From Methylibium rhizosphaerae (GTDB lineage: Bacteria; Pseudomonadota; Gammaproteobacteria; Burkholderiales; Burkholderiaceae_C), in the NCBI RefSeq assembly GCF_006386545.1, contig NZ_SWAR01000018.1, forward strand, positions 1 through 64,000: a stretch of 64,000 nt of DNA. Reading direction: 5' to 3'. Below the pieces are notes generated by a model. It searched no databases and had not been told where the DNA came from. It saw only the letters and a program-made list of their open reading frames with translations. The translations under genes were made by a program, and so were the position numbers. This document shows, piece after piece, positions 1 through 8,500 of this stretch. Numbering within the stretch: the first letter of the stretch is position 1; each line of letters opens with the position of its first letter.

Positions 1-222
1 GCCGGTCTCCGAGGCGGGCGCGGAGGCGGAGCTGTTTTCCTTTCCCAGCACCGACAGTCCGGACGGGCCGATCTCGTCCGAGCCCGCGCCGCATCCCGGC
101 AGCATAGGGAACATCGGCAACAGGCCGAGGCCCAGGGAGAGCGAGCGCCGTGCCCGGTCGGGCAGTTGGTCGTTCACCTGGTCTTGGTTGGCGGCCTGTG
201 CGAATTTCTTGGACTCGTTCAC
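1..222 (-). CDS. Tat-type lipoprotein, N-terminal part only
   Basis: Only the first 74 codons are inside the window; the gene continues past base 1. A GTG at 222 is preceded by a GGAG-like ribosome site. The N-terminus has a twin-arginine-like run (RARRSLSLGL, about residues 23-32), a hydrophobic stretch and a lipobox LPGC at about residues 41-44. It is therefore probably exported folded and lipid-anchored. A second in-frame GTG at 177 is possible but would leave a shorter n-region. Nothing after the lipobox (a Ser/Ala/Gly-rich linker) reveals the function. The signal peptide is seen directly; Tat routing is inferred. Confidence 0.55.
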   Translation of the reverse strand, partial: MNESKKFAQAANQDQVNDQLPDRARRSLSLGLGLLPMFPMLPGCGAGSDEIGPSGLSVLGKENSSASAPASETG

Positions 223-620
223 TTCGCGGCACTCCGGTTTTGGGTTGCCGCACGGTAGCAACGCGTGCCACCGAAGTCGCGACCAAGCAACGACGAAGAC
301 ATGCCGGTGTGCGGGTTTTCAGCTTTTGAACAAACCGTTACCAGGTGGGGCCTGCCTCGGGCGTGTGTGGACGCTTCACCCCGCGGCGTTCAGCTCATCG
401 ATCGGGAATGTTGATTCGCAACCCGCTTGCATGGCCCTGCAAGTGCCGCGCCGCCGACGCGCTTGCTGGTGCTTGTGCGCTCGATGGGTTCGGAAGTAGT
501 CGGCCCGATGCCGCAAATGTCCCGTTTGAGAGAGTGTTGAACGAGCACGCAACGCCTAGGGATGCCGTCGCGCGCGGGTTTCTCCGACACTCGCCTGCGT
601 CAATTTCCTGGAGACCGAAC
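223..620. other. Intergenic region between divergent genes
   Basis: About 400 bases with no convincing gene. It should hold the divergent promoters for the lipoprotein (-) and the secreted protein (+). A small perfect inverted repeat, CTTGCA-TGGCCC-TGCAAG, lies at 426-443. The reading frame of the downstream + gene stays open back to 345, but that extension has no ribosome site and would bury the signal peptide, so I treat it as non-coding. No sigma-70 promoter is clear enough to call. Confidence 0.4.
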
Positions 621-1343
621 GTGCTGCGACTTCCGCAGGTAATCGCCGGCCTGGCGCTCCTCACGGGTGCCCTTTCCTGTGCCGCGCAGGGCTTCGTCAA
701 CGCCTACGAGATTCCGTCCAGCGTCTCGCTGAACGTCATCATGAACCAGCTGATGCACGAGCGGCTGAACAAGACGCTGCATCACTGGGACCGCCACGAG
801 GAGCAGCAGAAGGCGAAGAAGAAGGCCGCTGCCGCCTCGCTGCCCCTGGCCCGGCCGACCGGCGCGGCCGCGACGGAACTGGCCCGCCGCCTGCCCAAGG
901 AGGAAGCCGGCGCGGGCCAGGCGGCCTATCGCCAGGCCTTCGACTACCACGAGCAGGTCATCCGGAAGTTCGACCTGCCTTCGGGCGACCTGGGCGTGGC
1001 CCTCGCGAGCTGCATCGCGGGGGCCTGGATGGCCTACAACAATAGACCCTTCCCAGACGAGCACTACCTGCCGCTGGTCGCGCAGATGCGGCAGGTCGTG
1101 GGCAGCGCACTGCCCTCGCTGACGGCGCAGGAGCGCGGCACGACCTACGAGCAACTCGCCATCGCCGGGATGATCCTCGCCAGCAGCCAGATCACCTGGC
1201 AGCGCAGCCCGCGCGGCCCGGCGGCCGACGAGCTGAAGCAGCGCATGCGCACGCAGGGCGGGGAGACGCTCACGCGCATGCTCGGCATGCCGCCGGAGCG
1301 CGTGGGGATCGGTCCTTCGGGGCTGGTGGCGCTCAAGCGGTGA
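621..1343 (+). CDS. Small secreted protein, possibly DUF6683-like
   Basis: A 240-aa protein starting at GTG 621, with CTGGAG about 8 bases upstream. Residues 1-22 form a clear Sec signal peptide ending SCAAQ. The mature part has a charged K/A-rich stretch (about 55-75), then a helical domain with the sequence YRQAFDYHEQ, an Ala-rich segment ending AWMAYNN, and a C-terminal basic helix. This arrangement resembles DUF6683-type periplasmic proteins as I remember them, but the match is from memory and weak. Function unknown; located in the periplasm or outside the cell. It is a single gene, and the next genes lie on the other strand. Confidence 0.6.
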   Translation: MLRLPQVIAGLALLTGALSCAAQGFVNAYEIPSSVSLNVIMNQLMHERLNKTLHHWDRHEEQQKAKKKAAAASLPLARPTGAAATELARRLPKEEAGAGQAAYRQAFDYHEQVIRKFDLPSGDLGVALASCIAGAWMAYNNRPFPDEHYLPLVAQMRQVVGSALPSLTAQERGTTYEQLAIAGMILASSQITWQRSPRGPAADELKQRMRTQGGETLTRMLGMPPERVGIGPSGLVALKR

Positions 1344-1353
1344 AGGGATTGCC

Positions 1354-1908
1354 CTACAGGTAGGTGCCTGTCGCCGACGCCTCCAGCAGCCCTACCTGCC
1401 CGCTCCACCACACATCGCGGCGGTGGCCCCGCCCCGCGATCCCGCGGCGCGCCAGGTCGCTCGCCCATTGCCGAGCCTGCGCTGCGGCCGCTTCCACGTC
1501 GCCGCCGAAGAGCTGCATCGTGATCGCCCAGAACTCGGCGTCGCTGAAGGCTTCGGGCGCGGCGCTGCGCAGCACGACGTCGGCCCGCGTCCACGGCGTC
1601 TCGAAAAACGGCTGGCCCGGGTCGAAGAGCAGCGTCGGCAGCGACTGCAGCACGTCGCTGCACGGCGCGCGGAAATGCGCCTCGAAGATTTCCCGATGCG
1701 CTTTCGCGCCTGGCCGCCACCAGTGGCACGTGGGTCGCCAAAGCCAGGTCCAGCCCGGCCACACCCTCTGCAGGCCGAAACGGCTCGCCGGACCCAGCAG
1801 GCAGCGGCGCTGGGCTTCGACGCAGCCTGGCCATGCGCGGTCGAGCGCAGCCTGCAAGTCCTTCGGCAGATCGCGCGGACCGCCGACGTCGCGTGCTTCA
1901 GCCGCCAT
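1354..1908 (-). CDS. Hypothetical protein, second of an overlapping pair
   Basis: I do not recognise this 184-aa protein. ATG 1908 (MAAEARDVGG) overlaps the last 11 bases of the upstream gene, so the two are probably translationally coupled; an ATG at 1926 is also in frame. There is no signal peptide or membrane helix. It is rich in Trp and Arg, with a C-terminal segment that looks helical (EFWAITMQLFGGDVEAAAAQ). Third-position GC and the partner gene support real coding. Nothing in the neighbours suggests a role. Confidence 0.5.
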   Translation of the reverse strand: MAAEARDVGGPRDLPKDLQAALDRAWPGCVEAQRRCLLGPASRFGLQRVWPGWTWLWRPTCHWWRPGAKAHREIFEAHFRAPCSDVLQSLPTLLFDPGQPFFETPWTRADVVLRSAAPEAFSDAEFWAITMQLFGGDVEAAAAQARQWASDLARRGIAGRGHRRDVWWSGQVGLLEASATGTYL

Positions 1909-2551
1909 GGTCTGCCGCGATCGCATCCGCGACGGCGTCCGACCACGCGTCGCGCAGCCGGAAGTCGACCGCGTTCGGGAAGCGATGGGCCGCGAACACC
2001 CAGGCCTCCGGGTCCAGCACCAGTTCCTGCGCCTCGGGAGTCGGGTGGCGCAGCGCGGCCAGCAGCACGACGCGGCGCGAGGTCGCCATGTCGTCCGCCA
2101 GGTCGATGGCGTCGAGGTTCAGGCCCCAGCGCCAATGGCCGTTGCACTGCCGGATCGCCTCGCCCAGGCTGGCGGCCAGGTCGCCGAGCAGGCTGTAGAC
2201 GATGAAGGGGCCGTCTCGACGACAGTCCGGCCAGGGCGCGTGCTCCGGCAGGCGGTCGTGCGCCGGCAGGCGCGGCCAGTGCGCGAGCGCCCAGGCCTTC
2301 AGCGCCCTGGCGTAGGCGACGCCGGTCAAGGCGCCGGGATCAGGCCCGTCGTGCGCGAGCAGCCAGCCGCGCAGCAGCGCCTGTCGCCCGGCGAGCGTCG
2401 CCTGCGAGTACGCCCAGTTCTCCTGCGCCTGCGATTCGCTCAGCCGCCTTCCCGAGCCGGGATGCGGCAGCTCGAAAGGCGGATAGTCGGCCAGGTCCCA
2501 GACGGGCGCTCGATCGCCGCCGCCGAGCCAGCGTTGAAGGAAGTTGGGCAT
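1898..2551 (-). CDS. Hypothetical protein, first of an overlapping pair
   Basis: This soluble protein of about 217 aa is not recognised. ATG 2551 (MPNFLQRWLGGG) was chosen; ATG 2563 (MHVS) is equally possible, and neither has a strong ribosome site. The N-terminus has an aromatic-rich patch (WDLADYPPFELPHPG), followed by a helical region with many Trp, Leu and Ala residues. No catalytic motif or export signal is visible. Its stop overlaps the start of the 184-aa gene, indicating one transcript. Possibly an accessory or immunity-type protein, but there is no evidence for that. Confidence 0.5.
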   Translation of the reverse strand: MPNFLQRWLGGGDRAPVWDLADYPPFELPHPGSGRRLSESQAQENWAYSQATLAGRQALLRGWLLAHDGPDPGALTGVAYARALKAWALAHWPRLPAHDRLPEHAPWPDCRRDGPFIVYSLLGDLAASLGEAIRQCNGHWRWGLNLDAIDLADDMATSRRVVLLAALRHPTPEAQELVLDPEAWVFAAHRFPNAVDFRLRDAWSDAVADAIAADHGG

Positions 2552-2682
2552 TGAGACATGCATGCGTGAGCCCGGCCGCCGCCGGCCGCGGAGGGGCGAC
2601 GATACCCAAGCCGCCCGCGGCGACGCCATCCCCAATCGATCGCTGCGGCCACGACGCTCACGCAGGCCGCCAAGAACCGGAG

Positions 2683-3081
2683 CTATCGCCGCGCGAACAG
2701 ATCCTTCGACAGCGCCAACAGCCCGACGGCCGCAACCGTCGTGGCTGCCTTGATCACGGCCTGCGAATGCTGGCCGTGCAAGGCCACCTGACCGCCGGCC
2801 ACTTCGCTGCCTACCCTGGCTGCGAGGGCCTGCACGGCCTCGGACAGCGCGCCGACGCCGGCCTCCGGACGGGCAGCGCCGAGCCGGGCCAGTGCGATGC
2901 GGGGCTGCGGCACCGCCGCTTCACTGGCGCGATGCGGCAGCCGCTCGAGCGGGTCGGCGGTGCCGCCGACGACCAGGCCCGGCGTGCGGATCGCCTGCGT
3001 TCCAGCCTCGCCTGCGGACACGGCGGCCAAGGGTGGCGCAGCGGTCGCACTTGCCGGGCTTCTGATGCCATTGATGGTCAC
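2683..3081 (-). CDS. Small hypothetical protein
   Basis: A 132-aa protein of unknown function. It starts at GTG 3081 with AGGAG seven bases upstream, a good site that supports the call. It is rich in Ala, Gly and Pro in the first 60 residues, followed by a helical region with heptad-like Ala/Leu/Val spacing, then a hydrophobic stretch (AATTVAAVGLLALSK) near the C-terminus that could be a membrane or amphipathic helix. The size and layout (disordered N-terminus, helical C-terminus) recall small secretion-apparatus or phage-like proteins, but no family could be named. It lies 13 bases after the 125-aa gene. Confidence 0.5.
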   Translation of the reverse strand: MTINGIRSPASATAAPPLAAVSAGEAGTQAIRTPGLVVGGTADPLERLPHRASEAAVPQPRIALARLGAARPEAGVGALSEAVQALAARVGSEVAGGQVALHGQHSQAVIKAATTVAAVGLLALSKDLFARR

Positions 3082-3094
3082 GGCAATCTCCTTT

Positions 3095-3472
3095 TCAGGC
3101 TCTCAGGAAGGCGGATGCGCGGCCGGGCGGCTCGGTCGCCGCCAGGGCCGCCGCGGCCTTCTGCCGCTCTTCCAGCAGCAGGTACATCAACGGGCTCTCG
3201 CCCGGCTCTGTTGTGTCGTCGACCTGCTCGCTGGTCGCGATCAGCAGCGTGATCGCGTCGGCGCGGCAGGTGTTGCGATCCTGATGCGGGCTTTGCATCA
3301 GCTGGTCAGTCACTTCCTCGATCAGCGCGTGGAAGCGACGCACCAGTTCGGCATCCAGCACCGGTGAAGGGCCGGCGTTCCTTGTGTCGTCGTCGTCACG
3401 GGAGTCGTTCCCGCGGTGGTCGGGGTGTCCGCCCGGCACCGGGCACACGGGTGCGATCCTGGCAAGTGTCAT
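3095..3472 (-). CDS. Small acidic hypothetical protein
   Basis: This 125-aa protein starts at ATG 3472. The first 40 residues look disordered, with an Asp/Arg-rich run (DSRDDDDTR). The middle is a helical domain (about residues 41-70, VRRFHALIEEVTDQLMQS) and the end is another helix with EERQKAAAALAA. There is no signal peptide or membrane segment. It is the first gene of a two-gene unit with the 132-aa protein, separated by 13 bases. Not recognised; the pair may form a small complex, which is inference only. Confidence 0.45.
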   Translation of the reverse strand: MTLARIAPVCPVPGGHPDHRGNDSRDDDDTRNAGPSPVLDAELVRRFHALIEEVTDQLMQSPHQDRNTCRADAITLLIATSEQVDDTTEPGESPLMYLLLEERQKAAAALAATEPPGRASAFLRA

Positions 3473-3562
3473 GGCGCTCGAGGCTGTGTTGATGCGAGTG
3501 TGTGTGCGCCTGCGGCCCGCTGCAGCCGGCCGCGCGAAGCGGCGCCCGTAGGCGCGAAGGAC

Positions 3563-4210
3563 TCAAGCGGAGCGTGCGTGTGCCAGCACGCATTCGAGGG
3601 CGCGAGGCACCTGCCCCGGCGCGAGCGCCTCGACCAGCAGCGAGCCGTAGCGGATCTTGCGGCCTGCGCGGGTGCCCATGAAGCGGCGCAGCTGGGCCCG
3701 CGAGTCGCGGCCTCTCTGGTCCGGCTGGCTCTGGAAGCGGCGGAACGATTCGAGCTCGCCTTCGGCCGCCAGCACCCGCTCGACGGCGGCGCTGCCGAGC
3801 GCGCGAATCAGCTCGTCCTCCAGGTCTGCATCGCAGGCGAAGAAGCCCAGCGCCTCCACGGTGGCCGGTGTCAGCGCGGCATCGGGTGCCAGCTGCTGCC
3901 GCAGCGCGCGCTGCACATGCTGCGCTTCGCCGGCGTCGTACAGGCCGGCCAGCCTGAGGTCCAGGCCGGCAGGCCCCAGCGCCTGCACGAACTTGCCGAG
4001 GTTGGTGACGCCGCCGATCGGCACGATGACGACGCCTTCGGCAGGCAGTCGCCAGCCGCGGCGCCGGGCCAGCGCTTCCAGCGCGGCTTCGTCGCTCCAG
4101 CCCTCGACGAGGAGGGCGGAACGTGCGCCCGCGTCCTCGAGCATGCCGAGCGCCGCCGCGATGGTGAGGGGCGGGCGGGGGCCCGAGGAGACGGAGGCGT
4201 CGACGGGCAC
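3563..4210 (-). CDS. OLD-like TOPRIM domain protein
   Basis: A 215-aa protein from GTG 4210, nine bases after the stop of the upstream gene. It carries the motifs of a stand-alone TOPRIM nucleotidyl-transferase/hydrolase domain like that of OLD-family nucleases. These are LLVEGWSDEAAL (metal-binding Glu36, with Asp40), GGVTNLGKFV (66-75) and AGLYDAGE (Asp92, Glu95), followed by CDADLEDELIRALG (126-139) and a basic C-terminus (LRRFMGTRAGRKIRYG). Similar stand-alone proteins are known in actinobacteria, usually annotated as ATP-dependent endonuclease although no ATPase domain is present. It probably cuts or nicks DNA with divalent metal. The coupled 420-aa partner is unknown. The domain call is strong; the role (repair, defence or other) is open. 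Confidence 0.75.
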   Translation of the reverse strand: MPVDASVSSGPRPPLTIAAALGMLEDAGARSALLVEGWSDEAALEALARRRGWRLPAEGVVIVPIGGVTNLGKFVQALGPAGLDLRLAGLYDAGEAQHVQRALRQQLAPDAALTPATVEALGFFACDADLEDELIRALGSAAVERVLAAEGELESFRRFQSQPDQRGRDSRAQLRRFMGTRAGRKIRYGSLLVEALAPGQVPRALECVLAHARSA

Positions 4211-4218
4211 GGCGGCCG

Positions 4219-5481
4219 CTATGCCCTCGATGCTTCGTTGAGCGCCAGCCGCAGCGCCCGCGGAAACAGCGCCTGCTGCTCGATCAGCTGCCGCAGCGCA
4301 TGCCGGGCTGCCGGCTCGCCGTGCCGCTGCCGCTCGCGGCGGATGCGCTCCACATGATGCGCGCGCCGGGCCGGCTGCTGCATGTCCACCGCCTGCAGCA
4401 GCGAGTTGAGCACGGTGGCGCCGAGCTCCTCGAGGCGCAGCAGCGACTGGCGCAGCCGCAGCGTGGTGTCGGCGCCCAGCTCGGCGGCGGCCGGTTCGGT
4501 GAGCGTGCGCAGCAGCAGCGCGCCGGCCTGCATCTGCGGGGCGAGCAGGTGCAGCGCCTCGTGCAGCCGGTCCCACAGGCTCAGCATGAGATGGGGCTCC
4601 ACCAGCACGCGCCGCATCAGCTCCTCAGGGTCGGTGCTCGGGTCCTCCAGGCCTACCTGCTTGGCCTGGTCGAAGCCGCTGGTGCAGGCCGCCTGCAGGC
4701 TGTCGGCCAGTGCGAGCAGGGTGGTGGCGCCGCCGGTGCGCAGCACCTCGCGGCACAGCCGCTGCGTCAGGTCGAGCGCGGTGCTGCCGCGACTGTTGTG
4801 CAGCACCGCCTGCAGCAGCTTCTGCCGTGGCACGGCGTTGCGGCTGCTGCGCATGGCCTCGAGCGGCAGCACGGCGCCGAGCACGCGCACCGCCAGCAGG
4901 CCGTTGCCGACGTCGTGGCCGCCCAGCTCGAAGCCGCGGTAGTCGCGCAGCGCATGTTCGAGCCATTGCTCGAGTCGCGCACGCGCCGGTGCATCGCCGC
5001 TCACGCTGGCGGCTTCGGCCAGCGCCGCCCCGAGGCTCTCGCCCAGCGGCAGTACGCCGTCGCGGGCGAGCCGCACCAGGCGCGGCCGCAGCGGCGGGTC
5101 GGTGTCGATGATCTCGGGCCACTCGGCCAGGGCCGCTTCGAGCTGCCGGCGCATCTGCTGCGGCGGCAGCGGCCGCAGCGGCACTGGGTCGCGCGCGGCC
5201 ACTGCTTCTCCCTCGCGCGGCAGGTAGGCATATTCGCTGGCGCCAGCGCTGCTGCCGCCGCTCGCGCCGGCATCCGGGTCGAACCGCATGTGCCCGATGC
5301 GACCGCCCATGGCCACCGGCAGCCAGGTGGCCCCGGTGAGCACGGCCAGCTCGGCACCGACGGTTCCGCCTTCGAGCTGCCGCTGCAGGCCGAGCAGCGC
5401 TTCGGTCCAGCCGGGCTCGCTCACGGTCCAGAGCCTTGCCAGCTGCAAGGCGCGCACCGGAGCGGGGACCTCTGGGTTCAT
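4219..5481 (-). CDS. Hypothetical protein coupled to the TOPRIM gene
   Basis: A 420-aa cytosolic protein, not recognised. The N-terminal 60 residues (ending LTGATWLPVAMGG) look like a small alpha/beta unit. A Gly/Ser linker follows (about 74-83), then an almost all-helical region of about 320 residues with many Leu/Ala/Arg and the segments ELGGHDVGNGLLAVRVLGAV and RAHHVERIRRERQRHGEP. There is no export signal, membrane helix or P-loop. It ends nine bases before the TOPRIM start, so the two are probably made together. The absence of an ATPase motif argues against it being the missing ABC-type domain of an OLD nuclease. Confidence 0.6.
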   Translation of the reverse strand: MNPEVPAPVRALQLARLWTVSEPGWTEALLGLQRQLEGGTVGAELAVLTGATWLPVAMGGRIGHMRFDPDAGASGGSSAGASEYAYLPREGEAVAARDPVPLRPLPPQQMRRQLEAALAEWPEIIDTDPPLRPRLVRLARDGVLPLGESLGAALAEAASVSGDAPARARLEQWLEHALRDYRGFELGGHDVGNGLLAVRVLGAVLPLEAMRSSRNAVPRQKLLQAVLHNSRGSTALDLTQRLCREVLRTGGATTLLALADSLQAACTSGFDQAKQVGLEDPSTDPEELMRRVLVEPHLMLSLWDRLHEALHLLAPQMQAGALLLRTLTEPAAAELGADTTLRLRQSLLRLEELGATVLNSLLQAVDMQQPARRAHHVERIRRERQRHGEPAARHALRQLIEQQALFPRALRLALNEASRA

Positions 5482-5502
5482 CGCCGCAGTGTACTGATGG
5501 GG

Positions 5503-8500
5503 TCAGTTCCAGCGCCAGGTCCAGATGGCGTCGATGGAGGTTTCGGCGCCCGACTGTGCTCGCACGGTGAAGCGCTGCGCGGCGCGGTAGATGAGCTGCC
5601 AGTTGCCGGTGGTGGCCGAGAGGCTGCGCTCGTAGCCCACGTACCAGCGCTGGCTGATCTGCTTGCCGAGCGACACCACCGTCTCGCGCACGTTGCCTTC
5701 TTCCTGCTGCCGCAGCGACAGCTCGTCGAGCCCGATCGCCTGCAGGAAATTGCCGGTCGGGCCTTCGCCTTCGCCGGACAGCAGCGCGAGCGCGGCCTGC
5801 TGCAGCAGCGCCGCCTCGTTGCGGCCCAGGCTGTCGGGCGCGCGGCCGAGCACCAGCCACGAGAGCTTGTCGGTGTCAGCCATCTCGGGCTCCGCATACA
5901 GGCGGATGCGCGGGTTCTGGGTGGTGCCGGTGATGGCCACGCCCACCTTCACGTCGCTGTCGATCGCCGTGGCCGACGGCGGGCGCAGCGCGAGGATGTC
6001 CATGCGTGCGTTCTCGATCGGGCCGGTGAAGGCGATGACACCGCGCTCGATCGAAAGCTTCTGCGCATAGGCGGCGTAGGTGCCGCCTTCGGTGCGGATG
6101 GTGCCGTTCACCGCCAGCAGGCCGCCGGGCGAGGTGAGGGTGAGGTCGCCGCGCAGCAGCGTGTCGATGCCGCGGCCGCGCAGGCGGAAGTTCTGCCCCA
6201 GGTCCACCCGCACGTTCAGCGAGGTGTTGCGCAGCCGCGTGGGCTGCGGCTCCAGGCTCACCTCGGCCGCCGTCTCGCCGCGCCGTACCACCACCACGTC
6301 GTCCGACAGGTTGGGTGCGTCGCCGCGCGAGATGTCGATCAGGCCTTCGTCGGCGGCCAGGCGGCCGTCGAGCTTGATGGCGTCCTGCTCGAGCACCAGC
6401 TGGGCCTGGCCGCTGGCCACCACACGCCGGTCCACCCGTGAGAGCACCGCGAAGCGCTCGGCCGCGAGCTTCAGCTCGGCACGCGGCCTGGCGCCGAACA
6501 CCGCGCCGCCCTCAAGCCGCGCCGTGCCCTCGCCGCCGCGCACGCTGAAGCGGTGGATGGTGGCGGTTTCGCCCTGCAGCGCCACGTCGAGCTCGCCGTC
6601 GGACACGTTGACGCCGGCCAGCACGTTGCGCACGCCGATGCGGCTGCCGGACAGCCGGCCGGTGTATTCGCGCGCGCCGAAACGGCCGCCGACCCGGGCC
6701 TGCGTGGCCAACTGGCCCGACAGCCGCCAGCCCGCCGGCACCCAGGCTCCCCAGGTGGACAAGTTGTCGACCCGCACGTCGAGCTGGCCGTCGATCGGCG
6801 CCTCGGCATCCGGCCAGGTGGCGTCGCGGCGGGTGCGAACCGTCTGCTCGCCGCTCAGCTGGCCCAGGTTGCTGCCGGCCAACTGCTGGGTGAAGCGCCA
6901 CACGCCCTCGCGGGCGCTGAAGGCGAGCCGCATGCCGGACAGGCCGAGCCGCTGCACGCCGCCGTGCTGCAGCGCGGGCTCCACCACGCTCAGGTCGCCG
7001 GCGGTGCGTTCGAGCACCGCATCGGCATGGAAGCCGTCCTGCGCGCTGCTGCGCAGCTCCATGCGGCCGGCCACGGTGAGGTCGCCCGCCCATCCGAAGT
7101 CGGGCTGCAGGCGCGCCAGCAGCGGCGCCACGCTCAGCGGCTCGAGCTCGCCTTGCACCTGCAGGAAGGTCGGCTGCTGCGGCTGCCGCGCCCATTCGAG
7201 CCGGCGCACGCGCAGCGCCGCATCGAGCAGCGTCACCCGCGTGGGCGACACGCTGGCCCGCTGGCCCTGCTGACCGCTCGCCCAGGACAGGTCGAACGGT
7301 TCGGCGCGCAGCCAGGGCGATTGCGTCGCGGCGGCCGGCCGCACCTCGAGGCGCTGCACCCGGCCGCGCCAGCCGAGCGTCGCGGTCGCCTCGTCCCGGC
7401 TCCAGCCGCCCTCCGCTTCGGCCTGTGCCACCAGCCGTTGGGCGCCCATGGCATCGACGGCGCCGGCCCGGCCGTTTCCCGCGCCCGTGGGGCGCACCGG
7501 CGGCAGCTCGGCGCGCAGGCTGGCCCGGTGCGCGCGGCCGCTGCCCTGCAGCTGCGCCTGCAGCAGGTCGATGCCCTGGCCGTTGAGGGCGATCTGGCGC
7601 GCTTCGGCCTGCAGCGCCATGTCGTCCTCCGGCGAGGTGCCCAGCGTCCAGCGGGCCTGCAGCGTCTGCGCGGCGATGCCGAAGCCGCTGAAGGCGTTGC
7701 CCTTGAGGTCGCCGCGGGTGGTGAGGCTGGGCCAGCGGCCCTGCACCTCGGCCTGGGCTTCGAGCGAGCCGCTGACGGTGGCGGCCGGCGAGACCAGCCG
7801 CAGCAGCGGCGCCAGCGTCGTCAGCGTCGGGGCGCGCGTCTCCAGCGTCCAGCGGTCGCCCCGGCCTTCCGGCGAGGCGGCGTCGAGCGTGCCCTTCAAC
7901 GCCACCCGGTTGCCGCCGGCCTCCAGCAGGGCGTTGGTGAGCACCTGTCGCGCCGCGGTGTCGGTGGTCAGCGAAAGTTCGCCGGTCAGCGGCACGCCGG
8001 CCAGGTGGCTGTCGCGCAGCGTGGCACGCGCCTGGCCGCGCCAGGTGGCCAGCCAGCCTGCCGTGCTGCCGGCCTTGGGGTTGGCGTTCGCGCGTTCGGG
8101 TACCACCAGGTCGAAGCTGGCGTCGGCGTTGAGGCGGGGGGCTGCCACGGCCGCCTGGGTCGCCTGCCGCGACTTGTCGGCCGTGCGGCCGGGCTGCCTG
8201 GGGGCAGGCGCCGGCGCGGTGGCCTCAGGCCACCACGGGCGCGGGTCGAAGTTCTCGATCGCGGCCTCGCCCTTCAGTTGCCACTGGCCTGGCTTGCCTG
8301 CAGCTGCGGAGCGGGTGCCTTCGCCCTGCAGGCGCGCCTGGGCACCGGCCGCGCTGGCTTCGAACTTGCGAACGCTCACCTGGCCGGGCTTGTAGGCGGC
8401 GTCGACCTGCAGGGCCAGCGGCCCGCCGAGTGCCGGGCTGCCGGCCCTGGCCAGCAGGCGGCCGTTGAGGGCGGCGCGCAGGTCCATGGCCAGTGCTGCG

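Noticed and set aside
4300-6441. Long open frame opposite the unknown 420-aa and tamB genes
   Set aside because: It is antisense to well supported genes; high GC content keeps reverse frames open. The predicted protein has no known domain and is His/Gln/Arg-biased.
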